Shown here piece after piece: positions 7,516-15,105 of a DNA stretch of 15,105 bases. Numbering within the stretch: the stretch's first letter is position 1; each line of letters opens with the position of its first letter. Source of the DNA: CAYGJN01 sp964350135 (GTDB lineage Bacteria; Bdellovibrionota; Bacteriovoracia; Bacteriovoracales; Bacteriovoracaceae). The stretch lies in assembly GCA_964350135.1 (NCBI GenBank), contig CAYGJN010000069.1, positions 1 through 15,105 on the forward strand, in the 5' to 3' direction. Made by a program: the position numbers and the translations under genes. Below the pieces are notes generated by a model. The model worked only from the letters and a program-made list of their open reading frames with translations. It did not search any database and was not told the origin of the DNA.

Positions 7516-7543
7516 ATATTAAAAAGAATAAGAATGAGTACAA
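7516..7543 (-). promoter_or_regulatory. Putative promoter of the cation transporter gene
   Basis: On the minus strand TTGTAC (7538-7543) is followed after 16 bases by TAATAT (7516-7521), about 65 bases before the transporter start. A perfect 12-base palindrome sits just upstream of the -35 box at 7550-7561. Matches are only moderate. Confidence 0.28.
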
Positions 7544-7549
7544 TGATTT

Positions 7550-7561
7550 TCACTATAGTGA
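7550..7561. repeat. Perfect 12-base palindrome, candidate regulator site
   Basis: TCACTATAGTGA reads the same on both strands and lies in the 129-base spacer between the kinase stop and the cation transporter start, seven bases upstream of the candidate -35 box. No T run follows on either side, so a terminator is unlikely; a dimeric activator or repressor site is possible. Confidence 0.35.
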
Positions 7562-7581
7562 CTGATTGCGATGGAGTAAAA

Positions 7582-9825
7582 TCAGCTTACTTTTTTAGAT
7601 ATTTTTTTGTACGAGCTGTAACGTACCAGGATTTCTTTAAGCTTGTCTTTGCTAATGGGCTTAAGTAGTAAATCAACCATGCCTGCTTTTTTGCATTTTT
7701 CTATATCGTCAACAAATGCATTGGCCGTCACAGAAATGATAGGAGGAGCATCCTGCCCATATTTAGCGATAATCTTTGATGTTGCAGTTACACCATCCAT
7801 TTCAGGCATCTGCATATCCATTAATATTAAAGAGTAAGTATTATTATTCAGAGTTTCTAATGATTCTATTCCATTACTTGCTAAATCACAGGAATAACCA
7901 AATTTTGCAAGCATCATTGTAATAAGTTTTTGATTAATCAGATTATCTTCAACAACTAATATTTTATGTGGATATAGGCTTGAAAGGTTTTCATCTTTAT
8001 TTATTAGAGAGCTCTTTTCAGTAATCTCACTCTCAATTCCTTTCTCCAAACTTATTTCAAAAGTAAACGTAGAACCGGTGCCTGCAGTACTTGAAAAACT
8101 GATAGCCCCTCCCATCAAGTTTGCTAGCTTTGATGAAATTGAAAGCCCTAGACCAGTTCCACCAAATTTTCTAGTAATAGAGCTATCTGCTTGAGAAAAC
8201 TTACTGAATAGATCTTTTTTATTTTCATCTGCAATTCCAATTCCTGTATCTTGAACGTGGATACTTATTATTGAGCTGTTTGAATCTATTTCTTTAAGAT
8301 CTAATTTAATCGTAACACTTCCGTTTTCAGTAAATTTTACAGCATTGGAAATTAAATTTATAAGTATTTGCTTTATCCGTGTGATATCTCCACAAAACCA
8401 TAAATCTGAATTGCCTAAACTCTCAAAATGAATACCGATTCCTTTTCGTGAAGCTTCATGTCGAAACAAGCTTAAAGTTTCCTCTACACAGAGCTTTAAA
8501 TTAAAACTCACATTTTCAAACTCTATATTCCCGGACTCTATTTTACTAAGATCCAAAATATCATTAAGGATGATCATCAAACTATCGCCAGATTTCTTAA
8601 TCAAATCAACCATATCTTCTTGTTTCGAGTTTAGCTCTGTTTCACTTAAAAGTTGAACCATCCCTAAAACACCGTTCATAGGTGTTCTAATCTCATGGCT
8701 CATATTGGCCAAGAACTCTGACTTTACACGAATTGCTTCATTAGACTTTTCAAGAGCAGCCTTAAGCTTGTCTTCGTTGATTTTTAGAAGATGAGTCTGA
8801 CTATCTGCTATCTTCTGTGCTCTTTGATTTGTTGTCTCTAGATTTCCTACTAACCATGCAAATAAAAATGTAATAATAAGACCAGCAATGGCCACAATCA
8901 CAGACATTTTATTATCAGCAGAAATAAAATCTTCAGAGCGTACCCAACCAATAGTAAATATCTGCTGACCTAATTCAAGAGTCGTCTTTTCTTCAAAAGC
9001 AGGAAGCTTCTCTACTTTAGACCCTAAGCTATAAACTAGATTCTCATGGGTAATTGAGCTTCCTTCAAAAACAAAAAACTTAAACTCTTTTGATTTAGGT
9101 ATTAAAGATGAATTTAAAAAGCTAGCTGTAATAAATGGTGCATAAACCCATCCTGTTAATTCTTGTCGTCTTTTTTCAACTGTCAGAGGAGCACTTCCAG
9201 TCTTATACATGGGAACATAAAGCAAAAAGCCCGGACCACTTTTTGAATTCTGAACCAAAGTAATTCTTTTTGAAATAGTAGGCAAACCTGTATCTCTCGC
9301 TAATTCTGCTGAGGTTCTCCTATTGATTTCTGAGCCGATGTCTAGACCACGAGCTTGCTCATTTTTTTCTATAGGTTCAATAAACTTAATAATATAACTA
9401 GAATTAGCGTTTTCTCTAGGAGCTACTACGTTAGGAACTTTTTTAATCGTGAAATCTTGTATATCATTTTTGCGAACGTCCTGAACAAAAGCATTTATGT
9501 TCTTATTCTCTACAGGTACAATTACACCAAGACCATTCACTCCAGGGCGTCTTTTGGTAATTTGCGATCTATTTAAAAAAGCTTTCCACTCATCTAATGA
9601 GACATTTTCAGAAGCAGCATATAAACTTGCTCCGCCCTCTAGTGCTTCATAATAATATTCAAAATTTGTAGTGATACTTTTAGCTTGGTCTTCAATCAAA
9701 TCTTTAAAATGCTCTGAATTTTTTAACTCTGCATTTTTAGAATATGAGTAAGTGATAACCGCTGTAATAATACAACCTATCAAAAAGACGAAATACTTAA
9801 TCTTACTTTCAGATGGTTTTTTAAT
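7582..9825 (-). CDS. CHASE-domain hybrid sensor histidine kinase
   Basis: A membrane-bound hybrid kinase sensing an extracytoplasmic ligand and passing phosphate from His to an internal receiver. Numbering from the TTG at 9783: first membrane helix 1-15, CHASE sensor about 50-285 (RRPGVNGLGVIVP, GWVYAPF), second helix 293-313, coiled linker 315-355, HisKA with MSHEIRTPMNG (H363), HATPase with N-box NLISNAVKF (476-484), DTGIGI and GGTGLGLSI, and a receiver (607-722) with phospho-acceptor D656 in ILMDMQMPEMDG and K708. All catalytic residues are present. The TTG falls in the middle of the first helix and lacks a ribosome site. In the same frame 14 codons further up an ATT at 9823-9825 is preceded by AAGGGG at good spacing and adds a lysine-rich cytoplasmic tail and the rest of the helix, so I extend to 9825. 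An upstream TAA limits further extension. No output gene or partner is adjacent. Confidence 0.9.
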   Translation of the reverse strand: MKKPSESKIKYFVFLIGCIITAVITYSYSKNAELKNSEHFKDLIEDQAKSITTNFEYYYEALEGGASLYAASENVSLDEWKAFLNRSQITKRRPGVNGLGVIVPVENKNINAFVQDVRKNDIQDFTIKKVPNVVAPRENANSSYIIKFIEPIEKNEQARGLDIGSEINRRTSAELARDTGLPTISKRITLVQNSKSGPGFLLYVPMYKTGSAPLTVEKRRQELTGWVYAPFITASFLNSSLIPKSKEFKFFVFEGSSITHENLVYSLGSKVEKLPAFEEKTTLELGQQIFTIGWVRSEDFISADNKMSVIVAIAGLIITFLFAWLVGNLETTNQRAQKIADSQTHLLKINEDKLKAALEKSNEAIRVKSEFLANMSHEIRTPMNGVLGMVQLLSETELNSKQEDMVDLIKKSGDSLMIILNDILDLSKIESGNIEFENVSFNLKLCVEETLSLFRHEASRKGIGIHFESLGNSDLWFCGDITRIKQILINLISNAVKFTENGSVTIKLDLKEIDSNSSIISIHVQDTGIGIADENKKDLFSKFSQADSSITRKFGGTGLGLSISSKLANLMGGAISFSSTAGTGSTFTFEISLEKGIESEITEKSSLINKDENLSSLYPHKILVVEDNLINQKLITMMLAKFGYSCDLASNGIESLETLNNNTYSLILMDMQMPEMDGVTATSKIIAKYGQDAPPIISVTANAFVDDIEKCKKAGMVDLLLKPISKDKLKEILVRYSSYKKISKKVS

Positions 9826-9830
9826 AAAGT

Positions 9831-9836
9831 CCCCTT
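9831..9836 (-). promoter_or_regulatory. Strong ribosome binding site before an unusual ATT start
   Basis: Minus-strand AAGGGG sits five bases before an ATT codon (9823-9825) in frame with the hybrid kinase. No ATG or GTG in this frame is available between the upstream TAA and the first membrane helix, so this site decides the start. Confidence 0.5.
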
Positions 9837-9955
9837 CCGCATAAATGAATTACTACAAGCATATATAGCTAAAGACATACTTCTTTTCGGCGTTTTACAA
9901 TGAAATATAAAGGCAAAGATTTTAAAAATCAGAGTAAAAAGAGCGGATTTCCTGC

Positions 9956-11500
9956 TTAGGAGCATGCACTTTGAGCGAAACCGTTTCCTGCCTCTTCATA
10001 AAGGTTAAAAACACTATCAACTCCAGCATTCAAAAGAGGCTCTTCTTCATTTGGAAACTTCGCTATTGATGCAATCTTTCCCTTGAAACCTTGAGCACGG
10101 ATAAGTTTGGCAGTAAGACTGTTTTGTCTTACTAATGGCATAGTAAGAAGAATAAGCTCAACTGAGCTTTTTTTAAGATTCACTCTTTGCCAAAAGTCCG
10201 GACTTGTTGAATTTCCATAAATTGCATTCCCACCTTCGCCCTTTATTTCATCAAGAACTTCTTGGTCAATTTCTACTGCTAAAGGAGTCCATTTTTTCTC
10301 AATTGTAAATGATTTATAGGCTCCACTTCCTACTCGTCCCATACCAATGACTAAGACATTAGCATCACCTAAAGAAATATCTTTTTCAAGAGGATGTAGT
10401 TCTTTATGTTGAAACTTTTTAAGTACTTTCGAATATTTCAAGTAAAGGTTTTCAGAAAAATGATTAAGAACGGCAGAAACAATAAAAGAAAAGGACAAAA
10501 CCAATGCCAAAGTTGTTAACCATGACTCATTAAGAAATTCTCTACTGACAGCAAATGAGCAAACGATTAACCCAAACTCACTAAAGTTTGTTAGTGCAGA
10601 AGCAGCGAGAAAGGAACTTCGATTTCTTAAATGTGCTCTGTTAAAAAGAGCAAAATAAATGAGAAATCGCAATGGTAAAAAAAGAGTTATAACAAGAGCG
10701 ATACTAATTTGCTCCCAGTTTGGAAAACCTATCATACCAATAGAAAGAAAAAAGCCTAGAAGAAAAAAATCTTTAAATGATATCAACCAACGATTAAGTT
10801 CAGCTGCGCGATGATGCTTAGATAATAGAACGCCCATGATCAGAGCTCCTATCTCTCCTTTTACATTAACAAGATCAAAAAGATAAGCACCACCAAAAGA
10901 CACAGTTAATCCAAAAAGAACGATTAACTCAGATTGCCTTAGCCGAGTTAAGATAAAAGAAAGAAATAATCGTAATGGCCATAAAGAAGATATTAACAAT
11001 AAAAGCCAAGCTGAAGGAGTTTTTTGCACAGTGAAGGCCATAAACAAGACAGCAAAAATATCTTGAATGATAAGAATACCGATCGCAATCTTTCCATAGT
11101 GAACAGCAAAGTCACCTCTTTGCTCTAGAATTTTGACAACAAAAATTGTACTTGAAAATGTAAGAGCAAAGGCAATTATTACACCACTAATTGTTTCGCC
11201 AGAACCAAGTAAGAAAGTTTTTAACAGAAAAAACAGGACTAAACTAATAAGGCTTTGCCCTATAGCAACACCTAAAACTTCTACTTTCCCAAGGCTTTTA
11301 AGGTCTAGCTTAAGACCAATACTAAACAAGAGAAGACTAATCCCCACATCAGAGAGTTCTTTAAGGCCTGAGACACTCTCAATACCTAAGTAGTGGAGTA
11401 AAAAACCTGCACCTAAATAACCAATCATCGGCGGTAAACGGCCAGCTACTGCCAAAAGACCACAGACAAATGAGACACTTATCCAAATAATATCGAACAT
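9956..11500 (-). CDS. CPA2-type cation/proton antiporter with C-terminal RCK (TrkA-N) domain
   Basis: KefB/KefC/YbaL-like inner-membrane antiporter exchanging K+ (or Na+) for protons. Residues 1-350 are a run of about 12 hydrophobic segments with the family RLPPMIGYLGAG start (21-32), a SDVGISLLLFSIGL segment (50-63), ALTFSSTIFVVK (112-123), the helix motif LIIQDIFA with Q146-D147 that lines the ion site, and TNFSEFGLI (304-312). Residues 380-510 form a nucleotide-binding RCK domain with GMGRVGS (386-392) and the acidic end of strand 2 (AVEID, 408-412). At 514 residues it is shorter than KefC (about 620) because the part after the Rossmann fold is reduced. The ATG has an AGG site (TCAGGTT). 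It is divergently placed to the hydroxylase gene. Ion and gating ligand are not visible; no KefF/KefG-type partner is adjacent. Confidence 0.88.
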   Translation of the reverse strand: MFDIIWISVSFVCGLLAVAGRLPPMIGYLGAGFLLHYLGIESVSGLKELSDVGISLLLFSIGLKLDLKSLGKVEVLGVAIGQSLISLVLFFLLKTFLLGSGETISGVIIAFALTFSSTIFVVKILEQRGDFAVHYGKIAIGILIIQDIFAVLFMAFTVQKTPSAWLLLLISSLWPLRLFLSFILTRLRQSELIVLFGLTVSFGGAYLFDLVNVKGEIGALIMGVLLSKHHRAAELNRWLISFKDFFLLGFFLSIGMIGFPNWEQISIALVITLFLPLRFLIYFALFNRAHLRNRSSFLAASALTNFSEFGLIVCSFAVSREFLNESWLTTLALVLSFSFIVSAVLNHFSENLYLKYSKVLKKFQHKELHPLEKDISLGDANVLVIGMGRVGSGAYKSFTIEKKWTPLAVEIDQEVLDEIKGEGGNAIYGNSTSPDFWQRVNLKKSSVELILLTMPLVRQNSLTAKLIRAQGFKGKIASIAKFPNEEEPLLNAGVDSVFNLYEEAGNGFAQSACS

Positions 11501-11593
11501 ATAACCTGATCGGAAATATGTTTGAATTGTTAAATACTCTCATATGTATAGATAGTTATAGTAGTAGACCTATATGGTTCCAGTACTGTTTTC

Positions 11594-11617
11594 CTCAAGC
11601 AATATTGAGCATATAAT
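11594..11617 (+). promoter_or_regulatory. Candidate -10 box with adjacent inverted repeat before the hydroxylase gene
   Basis: A perfect TATAAT (11612-11617) is preceded by the inverted repeat CTCAA-6-TTGAG (11594-11609), which would lie between the -35 and -10 positions. The -35 itself is poor. It is about 65 bases before the ATG at 11682. Possible operator-controlled or activator-dependent promoter, by eye only. Confidence 0.3.
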
Positions 11618-11681
11618 GATACAAATAGCAGGTGTCTTACTTTTATGAATTTAAATCCATTCTTATAAAGACTTAAAGAGT

Positions 11682-12473
11682 ATGCAAGAAATATTAAACT
11701 TCCTTACAGAAAATATAATCTACTTTCCGCTTTATTATTATTTTCTTACACTTATTGAATTCTTTCTTATAACTGGGAGCATCTATTTTTTGCTTTGGCA
11801 TGTACTTTCAAAAAAAATAAAATATAGAGAAATCCAAAAAAGAAAGTTGTTTCCTGGTCAAATCAAATACGAAGTTAAGACATCAATCATAGCATTCTTT
11901 TTTATGAGTCTTGCCCAATGGCCATTGTTTTATCTTTTCACAAAAGGTTACACTTCAATTTATCTCAACTGGAGTCAGTATCCACTTTGGTATGTACCAA
12001 TGAGCCTTTTTATTTGGATGCTTTGGCATGATATTTATTTTTTCATCACCCATCGCTGGCTACATACTCCTTGGGCCTATAAGCATATTCACTATATTCA
12101 CCACAAGAGTCATGTCCCCACTCCATGGTCTACCCATTCTTTTCATTGGTTAGAGGCAATCATGCAAATGCTTTTTCTTTATCCACTAGTAATTCTTATG
12201 CCAATGCACCTCTATTCATTTCTAGTTTTTATGGGAATAACCCATTTCTTTTCTGTCTGGGGACATTTCAACTACGAAATGATGTCATTACATACTTGGG
12301 ACGCTTGGTGGGGAAAATGGGTGACAACATCAACCCACCATAATCTTCATCATAAATATAATAAAGGTAACTTAGGTCTTTATATTAGATATTGGGACAT
12401 TTTAACAAAGAAAATACACCCTAAGACTGGTGAACGATTTAAAGAATACTTAAAAAACCTTAAGATTTCTTAA
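11682..12473 (+). CDS. Fatty acid hydroxylase / sterol desaturase superfamily membrane di-iron enzyme
   Basis: An integral membrane oxygenase of the fatty acid hydroxylase superfamily, which uses a His-coordinated di-iron centre and O2 to hydroxylate or desaturate lipid chains, sterols or carotenoids. Seen: hydrophobic segments about 12-40, 66-87, 103-121 and 160-190, and the His boxes HDIYFFITHRWLH (116-128), HYIHHKSH (137-144) and THHNLHH (218-224), with further family-style THSFHWLE (151-158) and the closing NKGNLGLYIRYWD (227-239). All metal ligands of the family are present and 263 residues is normal. An AAAGAG stretch precedes the ATG. It is tail to tail with the RND exporter gene, overlapping by 14 bases. 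The presence of a desaturase and a lipid-exporter-like RND beside it supports a membrane lipid substrate, not further defined. Confidence 0.87.
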   Translation: MQEILNFLTENIIYFPLYYYFLTLIEFFLITGSIYFLLWHVLSKKIKYREIQKRKLFPGQIKYEVKTSIIAFFFMSLAQWPLFYLFTKGYTSIYLNWSQYPLWYVPMSLFIWMLWHDIYFFITHRWLHTPWAYKHIHYIHHKSHVPTPWSTHSFHWLEAIMQMLFLYPLVILMPMHLYSFLVFMGITHFFSVWGHFNYEMMSLHTWDAWWGKWVTTSTHHNLHHKYNKGNLGLYIRYWDILTKKIHPKTGERFKEYLKNLKIS

Positions 12474-14661
12474 CTAAACTTTTAAGCAATAAGACATCTC
12501 CAACCCAGCCAAGAAAAAAGCCAACACATAATATCATTCCAATTTTTCTGACTCCATCAAAGTCTGAGAACAAAAAAGAACCAGCACAAATAATCATTAA
12601 AAACATAGATAATAATGTTGCTTTACTCATTAGATCAACACCACTTAGGATTTCGTTCTCCTTATTTCTAGCAAAGATGAAATGTAGCCCATTATCTCCT
12701 GCAAGCCCTACTAATACTGACATGACAACACTTGTGACAAAATAAATTCCTATATCAAAATAGATTATGAGAAACATCAATGTTAGTGGTCCCCATAAAG
12801 CAGACAAAGTTAAAGCGATGAAGTTTTTAATTCTAAAATACCAACACAAAGTCAAGACAAGAGAAATTATAACAATGATACTGATGCTAAAGCTATCTGT
12901 AAGGGTTCTTAGAACTTTAACTCCAAACTCACTATAGGAAACTAATATATTTGCAAGATAGCACTGGTCTCCACAAAGCCTGTGAACATCTTTTCTTATC
13001 TCATTCATTCGAACTACATCAGTGGTACTTGAATAGATTAATGTTCTTTCAGCGGCAGACTCGGGAGATATCCATCTCTCACTAATTTCAGAGAGTTCAA
13101 AATTATTCTCTACAAAGTTTTTGGAATATCTATTTTTAAGAGGAGTCTTAATATGTTCTTTAACACGATAAAAACTTTCATAATCTACAAACTCTGGAAC
13201 TAAGTCTACAATTGCCTTACTTAAAAACTCTTGCTCTACTCTAGAATGGGAGTCAGGAAAAACTAAACTCACCTCAGATTTCCAACCTCTCTCTTTTAAC
13301 AATTTATCTGTGGAGCTTCTAATAATATGTGACTTAGGAAAAACAGCTTCAGGTGAGTCATCTATGCGAAGTTCTGAGTTATTAAAAACTAAGTACAGTA
13401 GAGGAAAAAGAAAAAGAATCCCAACAACCCTCTTTGGTCTAATATTAGAAAAAAAACTATCAATTTGCTCTATCCATCGTGGAATATTGTAAAGATCTAA
13501 ATCTCTCTTTCTATGATTTTCCCAAAGTACTAAAAGCTTTGGCAAAATAGTGAAAACCACAATCCATTCAATAATGGCACCCATTGCACAAATAAGCCCA
13601 AAGCGGCGTATAATGCTTAACTCTGATAAATACAGACTTAAAAAACCTACACAAGTTGTTAGACTTGTATAGAAACTAGGGATGAGTATTTTTTCAAATG
13701 ATTTCTTTATATCTTTAGTTTTAGAGTGAACAAGTAGAAAAAAAACAAAATCTTCCAATGTAGAAATCAACAGCATTATTGGAACGGCCGCAGAAAGAGA
13801 GTCCACCGGATACTTAAAAATCGCCATTAGACCATAAAGAATCGTAAGTGAAACTGAATAAGTTCCAAGCAAAATTGCTCCACTTTTCCAACGACCAATA
13901 AATAATCGGAAACTAAGAAGAAGAATCAGCCCTGTAATAAGATTAACTAAATTCATTTGCTCGTAAGCTTTCTGCAAATAGTACTGATAGGTTCCTATCC
14001 CAATCCAGGTTGCTTGGATATGGGGTGCATTGTTTTGTATTTCAGTTTCAAAAGATTTTGTTAGCAACTCAAAAGCAACAGTATTAAAATGACCAAAAAT
14101 ATCTCCTTCCTCTTTGCTTAAGTTATGAAGATAAAAACTAGCAAAGACGTCATCATTTTTTTTGTTTGTAAGAACAATTCCGGAAGGTGAATTTAAAACT
14201 TGATTAAGCTGTACTTTTATTTCATCAGAACTATAATCTCCATCATAATCAGGTATTAAAACAGGTTTCAATTCGAAACTCTTATCTCTTTCAACTCCTT
14301 CTCTAAGACCATAGCTTGAATATATTCTAGCAATTCGATGCTGTTTAAGGTGTATTTTTGATAACCAAAGTAAAATCAAACGATGATCATCTAGAGAAAG
14401 CTCTCCTCTATTTGAGGAAATCATTACAGAAACCTGACTCTCCTCAACAAAGTCTTTATTGAGTGCTGTGTATTCTGAGTATGTTGTAAAGTCGTGATCA
14501 AGAAGATCAGACATCATCACAAGAAAACGAAGATTAGTTATTTGCGACAAACACAGAATAATCAATATACTTAAACCAATCCACGCTTTGCGATGTTCTT
14601 TAAAACTCAAATTGTAAATAGAACGGATAAGTTTATGCAAATATTCAAACAGGAACCGCAT
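12460..14661 (-). CDS. RND/MMPL-family exporter (HAE-3-like, lipid-type)
   Basis: A large inner-membrane protein of the RND superfamily with two repeats: helix 1 at 27-47, extracytoplasmic domain about 50-235, helices 2-6 at 236-380; helix 7 at 410-427, second outer domain 428-588, helices 8-12 at 590-730. Conserved features seen: SFYTSLTTCVGFLSLYLSELSIIRRFG (split here as helix 5-6 region, 329-355) and GLAGDNGLHFIFA (652-664), whose D656 corresponds to the helix acidic residue of the proton relay; helix 4 has LEDF (302-305). 733 residues fits HAE-3 members such as HpnN-type hopanoid exporters, shorter than AcrB-type pumps, and no membrane-fusion protein or outer-membrane factor is adjacent. 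The ATG follows the desaturase stop by one base, with an AAGGAA site inside the desaturase end, so translation is probably coupled. Lipid export is inferred from family and neighbours. Confidence 0.83.
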   Translation of the reverse strand: MRFLFEYLHKLIRSIYNLSFKEHRKAWIGLSILIILCLSQITNLRFLVMMSDLLDHDFTTYSEYTALNKDFVEESQVSVMISSNRGELSLDDHRLILLWLSKIHLKQHRIARIYSSYGLREGVERDKSFELKPVLIPDYDGDYSSDEIKVQLNQVLNSPSGIVLTNKKNDDVFASFYLHNLSKEEGDIFGHFNTVAFELLTKSFETEIQNNAPHIQATWIGIGTYQYYLQKAYEQMNLVNLITGLILLLSFRLFIGRWKSGAILLGTYSVSLTILYGLMAIFKYPVDSLSAAVPIMLLISTLEDFVFFLLVHSKTKDIKKSFEKILIPSFYTSLTTCVGFLSLYLSELSIIRRFGLICAMGAIIEWIVVFTILPKLLVLWENHRKRDLDLYNIPRWIEQIDSFFSNIRPKRVVGILFLFPLLYLVFNNSELRIDDSPEAVFPKSHIIRSSTDKLLKERGWKSEVSLVFPDSHSRVEQEFLSKAIVDLVPEFVDYESFYRVKEHIKTPLKNRYSKNFVENNFELSEISERWISPESAAERTLIYSSTTDVVRMNEIRKDVHRLCGDQCYLANILVSYSEFGVKVLRTLTDSFSISIIVIISLVLTLCWYFRIKNFIALTLSALWGPLTLMFLIIYFDIGIYFVTSVVMSVLVGLAGDNGLHFIFARNKENEILSGVDLMSKATLLSMFLMIICAGSFLFSDFDGVRKIGMILCVGFFLGWVGDVLLLKSLVKKS

Positions 14662-14662
14662 T

Positions 14663-15105
14663 TTATTCCTTCAGTTCCTTAACAATCCCAACAAAGAATA
14701 AACCTTTTAAAACAAGATAACTTGGATCTATTTGCATTTTTTCTCCATGTCGAGCTTTTACAGGGTCATCGTGATGATTCGCATGCCAACCATCGCCAAA
14801 TGCAAGAGGACCTAATATAAAATTATTTCTTGCTTCGCTTTTTGTATTGAGATTTTTCTCTCCATAGAGATGACCAAAACTGTTTACACCATCTCCTACA
14901 GTATAGACATACACATAAAGTAGATAAAGAACGACTAGCCCAGTAAGTCCAGCAAAATAAAAAACAAGAAAAATCGGGATTAGAGTATGGATAAGTACCA
15001 GACTAAAATAAACATTCGGGCGACTCATCCAAGCATATACTTTGTCCGAACTAATATCCAAGGCGTAAGAATTATACTCCTGATTTGACCTTGGTCGATA
15101 ATAGG
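14663..15105 (-). CDS. Fatty acid desaturase, C-terminal part (runs off the right edge)
   Basis: C-terminal part of a membrane di-iron delta-9-type fatty acyl desaturase, which introduces a double bond into acyl chains using O2. Seen: NSFGHLYG (60-67 counted from the TTG at 15061), the analogue of the NSxxH box, and the third His box DGWHANHH (90-97) followed by P and AR-x-G, plus two hydrophobic segments between about 17 and 55. The TTG at 15061 is not the start: the frame stays open to the edge for 14 more codons with family-like sequence, and the first two His boxes must lie beyond position 15105. The stop is one base before the RND exporter start, so the two genes form a coupled pair. Substrate form (acyl-CoA, acyl-ACP or phospholipid) cannot be told from this part. 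Confidence 0.85.
   Translation of the reverse strand, partial: YYRPRSNQEYNSYALDISSDKVYAWMSRPNVYFSLVLIHTLIPIFLVFYFAGLTGLVVLYLLYVYVYTVGDGVNSFGHLYGEKNLNTKSEARNNFILGPLAFGDGWHANHHDDPVKARHGEKMQIDPSYLVLKGLFFVGIVKELKE

Noticed and set aside
7480..7668. Plus-strand open frame of 62 codons
   Set aside because: Lies largely opposite the kinase receiver end and the spacer, with no ribosome site or plausible protein sequence.
9780..9965. Open frame of 61 codons filling the gap between the antiporter and the kinase
   Set aside because: No ribosome site, no recognisable sequence, starts inside the antiporter end and ends inside the kinase helix; the strong AAGGGG site here serves the kinase frame.
15059..15061. 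TTG as the start of a short desaturase-like protein
   Set aside because: The frame continues open to the window edge with family-like residues, and the first two His boxes are missing, so this is an edge cut, not a real short gene.
1..15105. tRNA or rRNA genes, CRISPR arrays, insertion sequences, phage genes, toxin-antitoxin or defence systems
   Set aside because: All spacers are about 210 bases or shorter, and none shows clover-leaf sequence, regular repeats, transposase or defence-type genes.

Overview
The window is AT-rich (roughly one third G+C by eye), densely packed, and carries 12 protein genes (one of them split by a frameshift and one running off the right edge). I see no tRNA, rRNA, CRISPR array, insertion sequence or phage gene. 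The mix is a Bacteroides/epsilon/delta-type succinate dehydrogenase flavoprotein, a long-form acetyl-CoA hydrolase/transferase, a POT-type transporter, a CHASE hybrid histidine kinase, a CPA2/RCK antiporter and an HAE-3-type RND protein beside fatty-acid modifying enzymes. It suggests a Gram-negative, free-living or predatory, low-GC bacterium. A Bacteriovorax/Halobacteriovorax-like member of Bdellovibrionota is my best guess from gene style, but no marker gene proves it.

Layout. Positions 1-3511 (minus) form a metabolic operon: CBS-pair protein, then SdhA/FrdA-type flavoprotein, then acetyl-CoA hydrolase/transferase, with gaps of 33 and 16 bases. A plausible sigma70-like promoter lies ahead of the CBS gene. 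Positions 3724-5157 (plus) hold a POT/PTR2-family transporter, whose end overlaps the end of a minus-strand DTW-domain tRNA-modifying enzyme (5146-5841). Positions 5978-7452 (minus) hold a short CDF-like cation transporter followed after 9 bases by a periplasmic PAP2 phosphatase that is broken into two frames at a G run. Positions 7582-9825 (minus) encode a CHASE-HisKA-HATPase-REC hybrid kinase, and 9956-11500 (minus) a KefB/KefC-type antiporter. Positions 11682-12473 (plus) encode a di-iron fatty acid hydroxylase/sterol desaturase family protein. It converges with, and overlaps by 14 bases, a minus-strand pair: an acyl-lipid/acyl-CoA desaturase (partial, running off the right edge) and an RND/MMPL exporter separated by one base.

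Themes. The left operon links succinate oxidation to CoA transfer. The right end looks like a lipid-modification and lipid-export locus (desaturase, hydroxylase, HAE-3-like RND transporter), and this is the most system-like part of the window. The middle is ion and stress homeostasis.

Three reading frames look disturbed. The acetyl-CoA transferase stops in mid-domain. The PAP2 gene is split at a homopolymer. The kinase has no normal start codon where its N-terminus should be. Two of the three involve homopolymer runs, so base-calling error must be excluded before any biological reading. No stretch without a gene exceeds about 210 bases.
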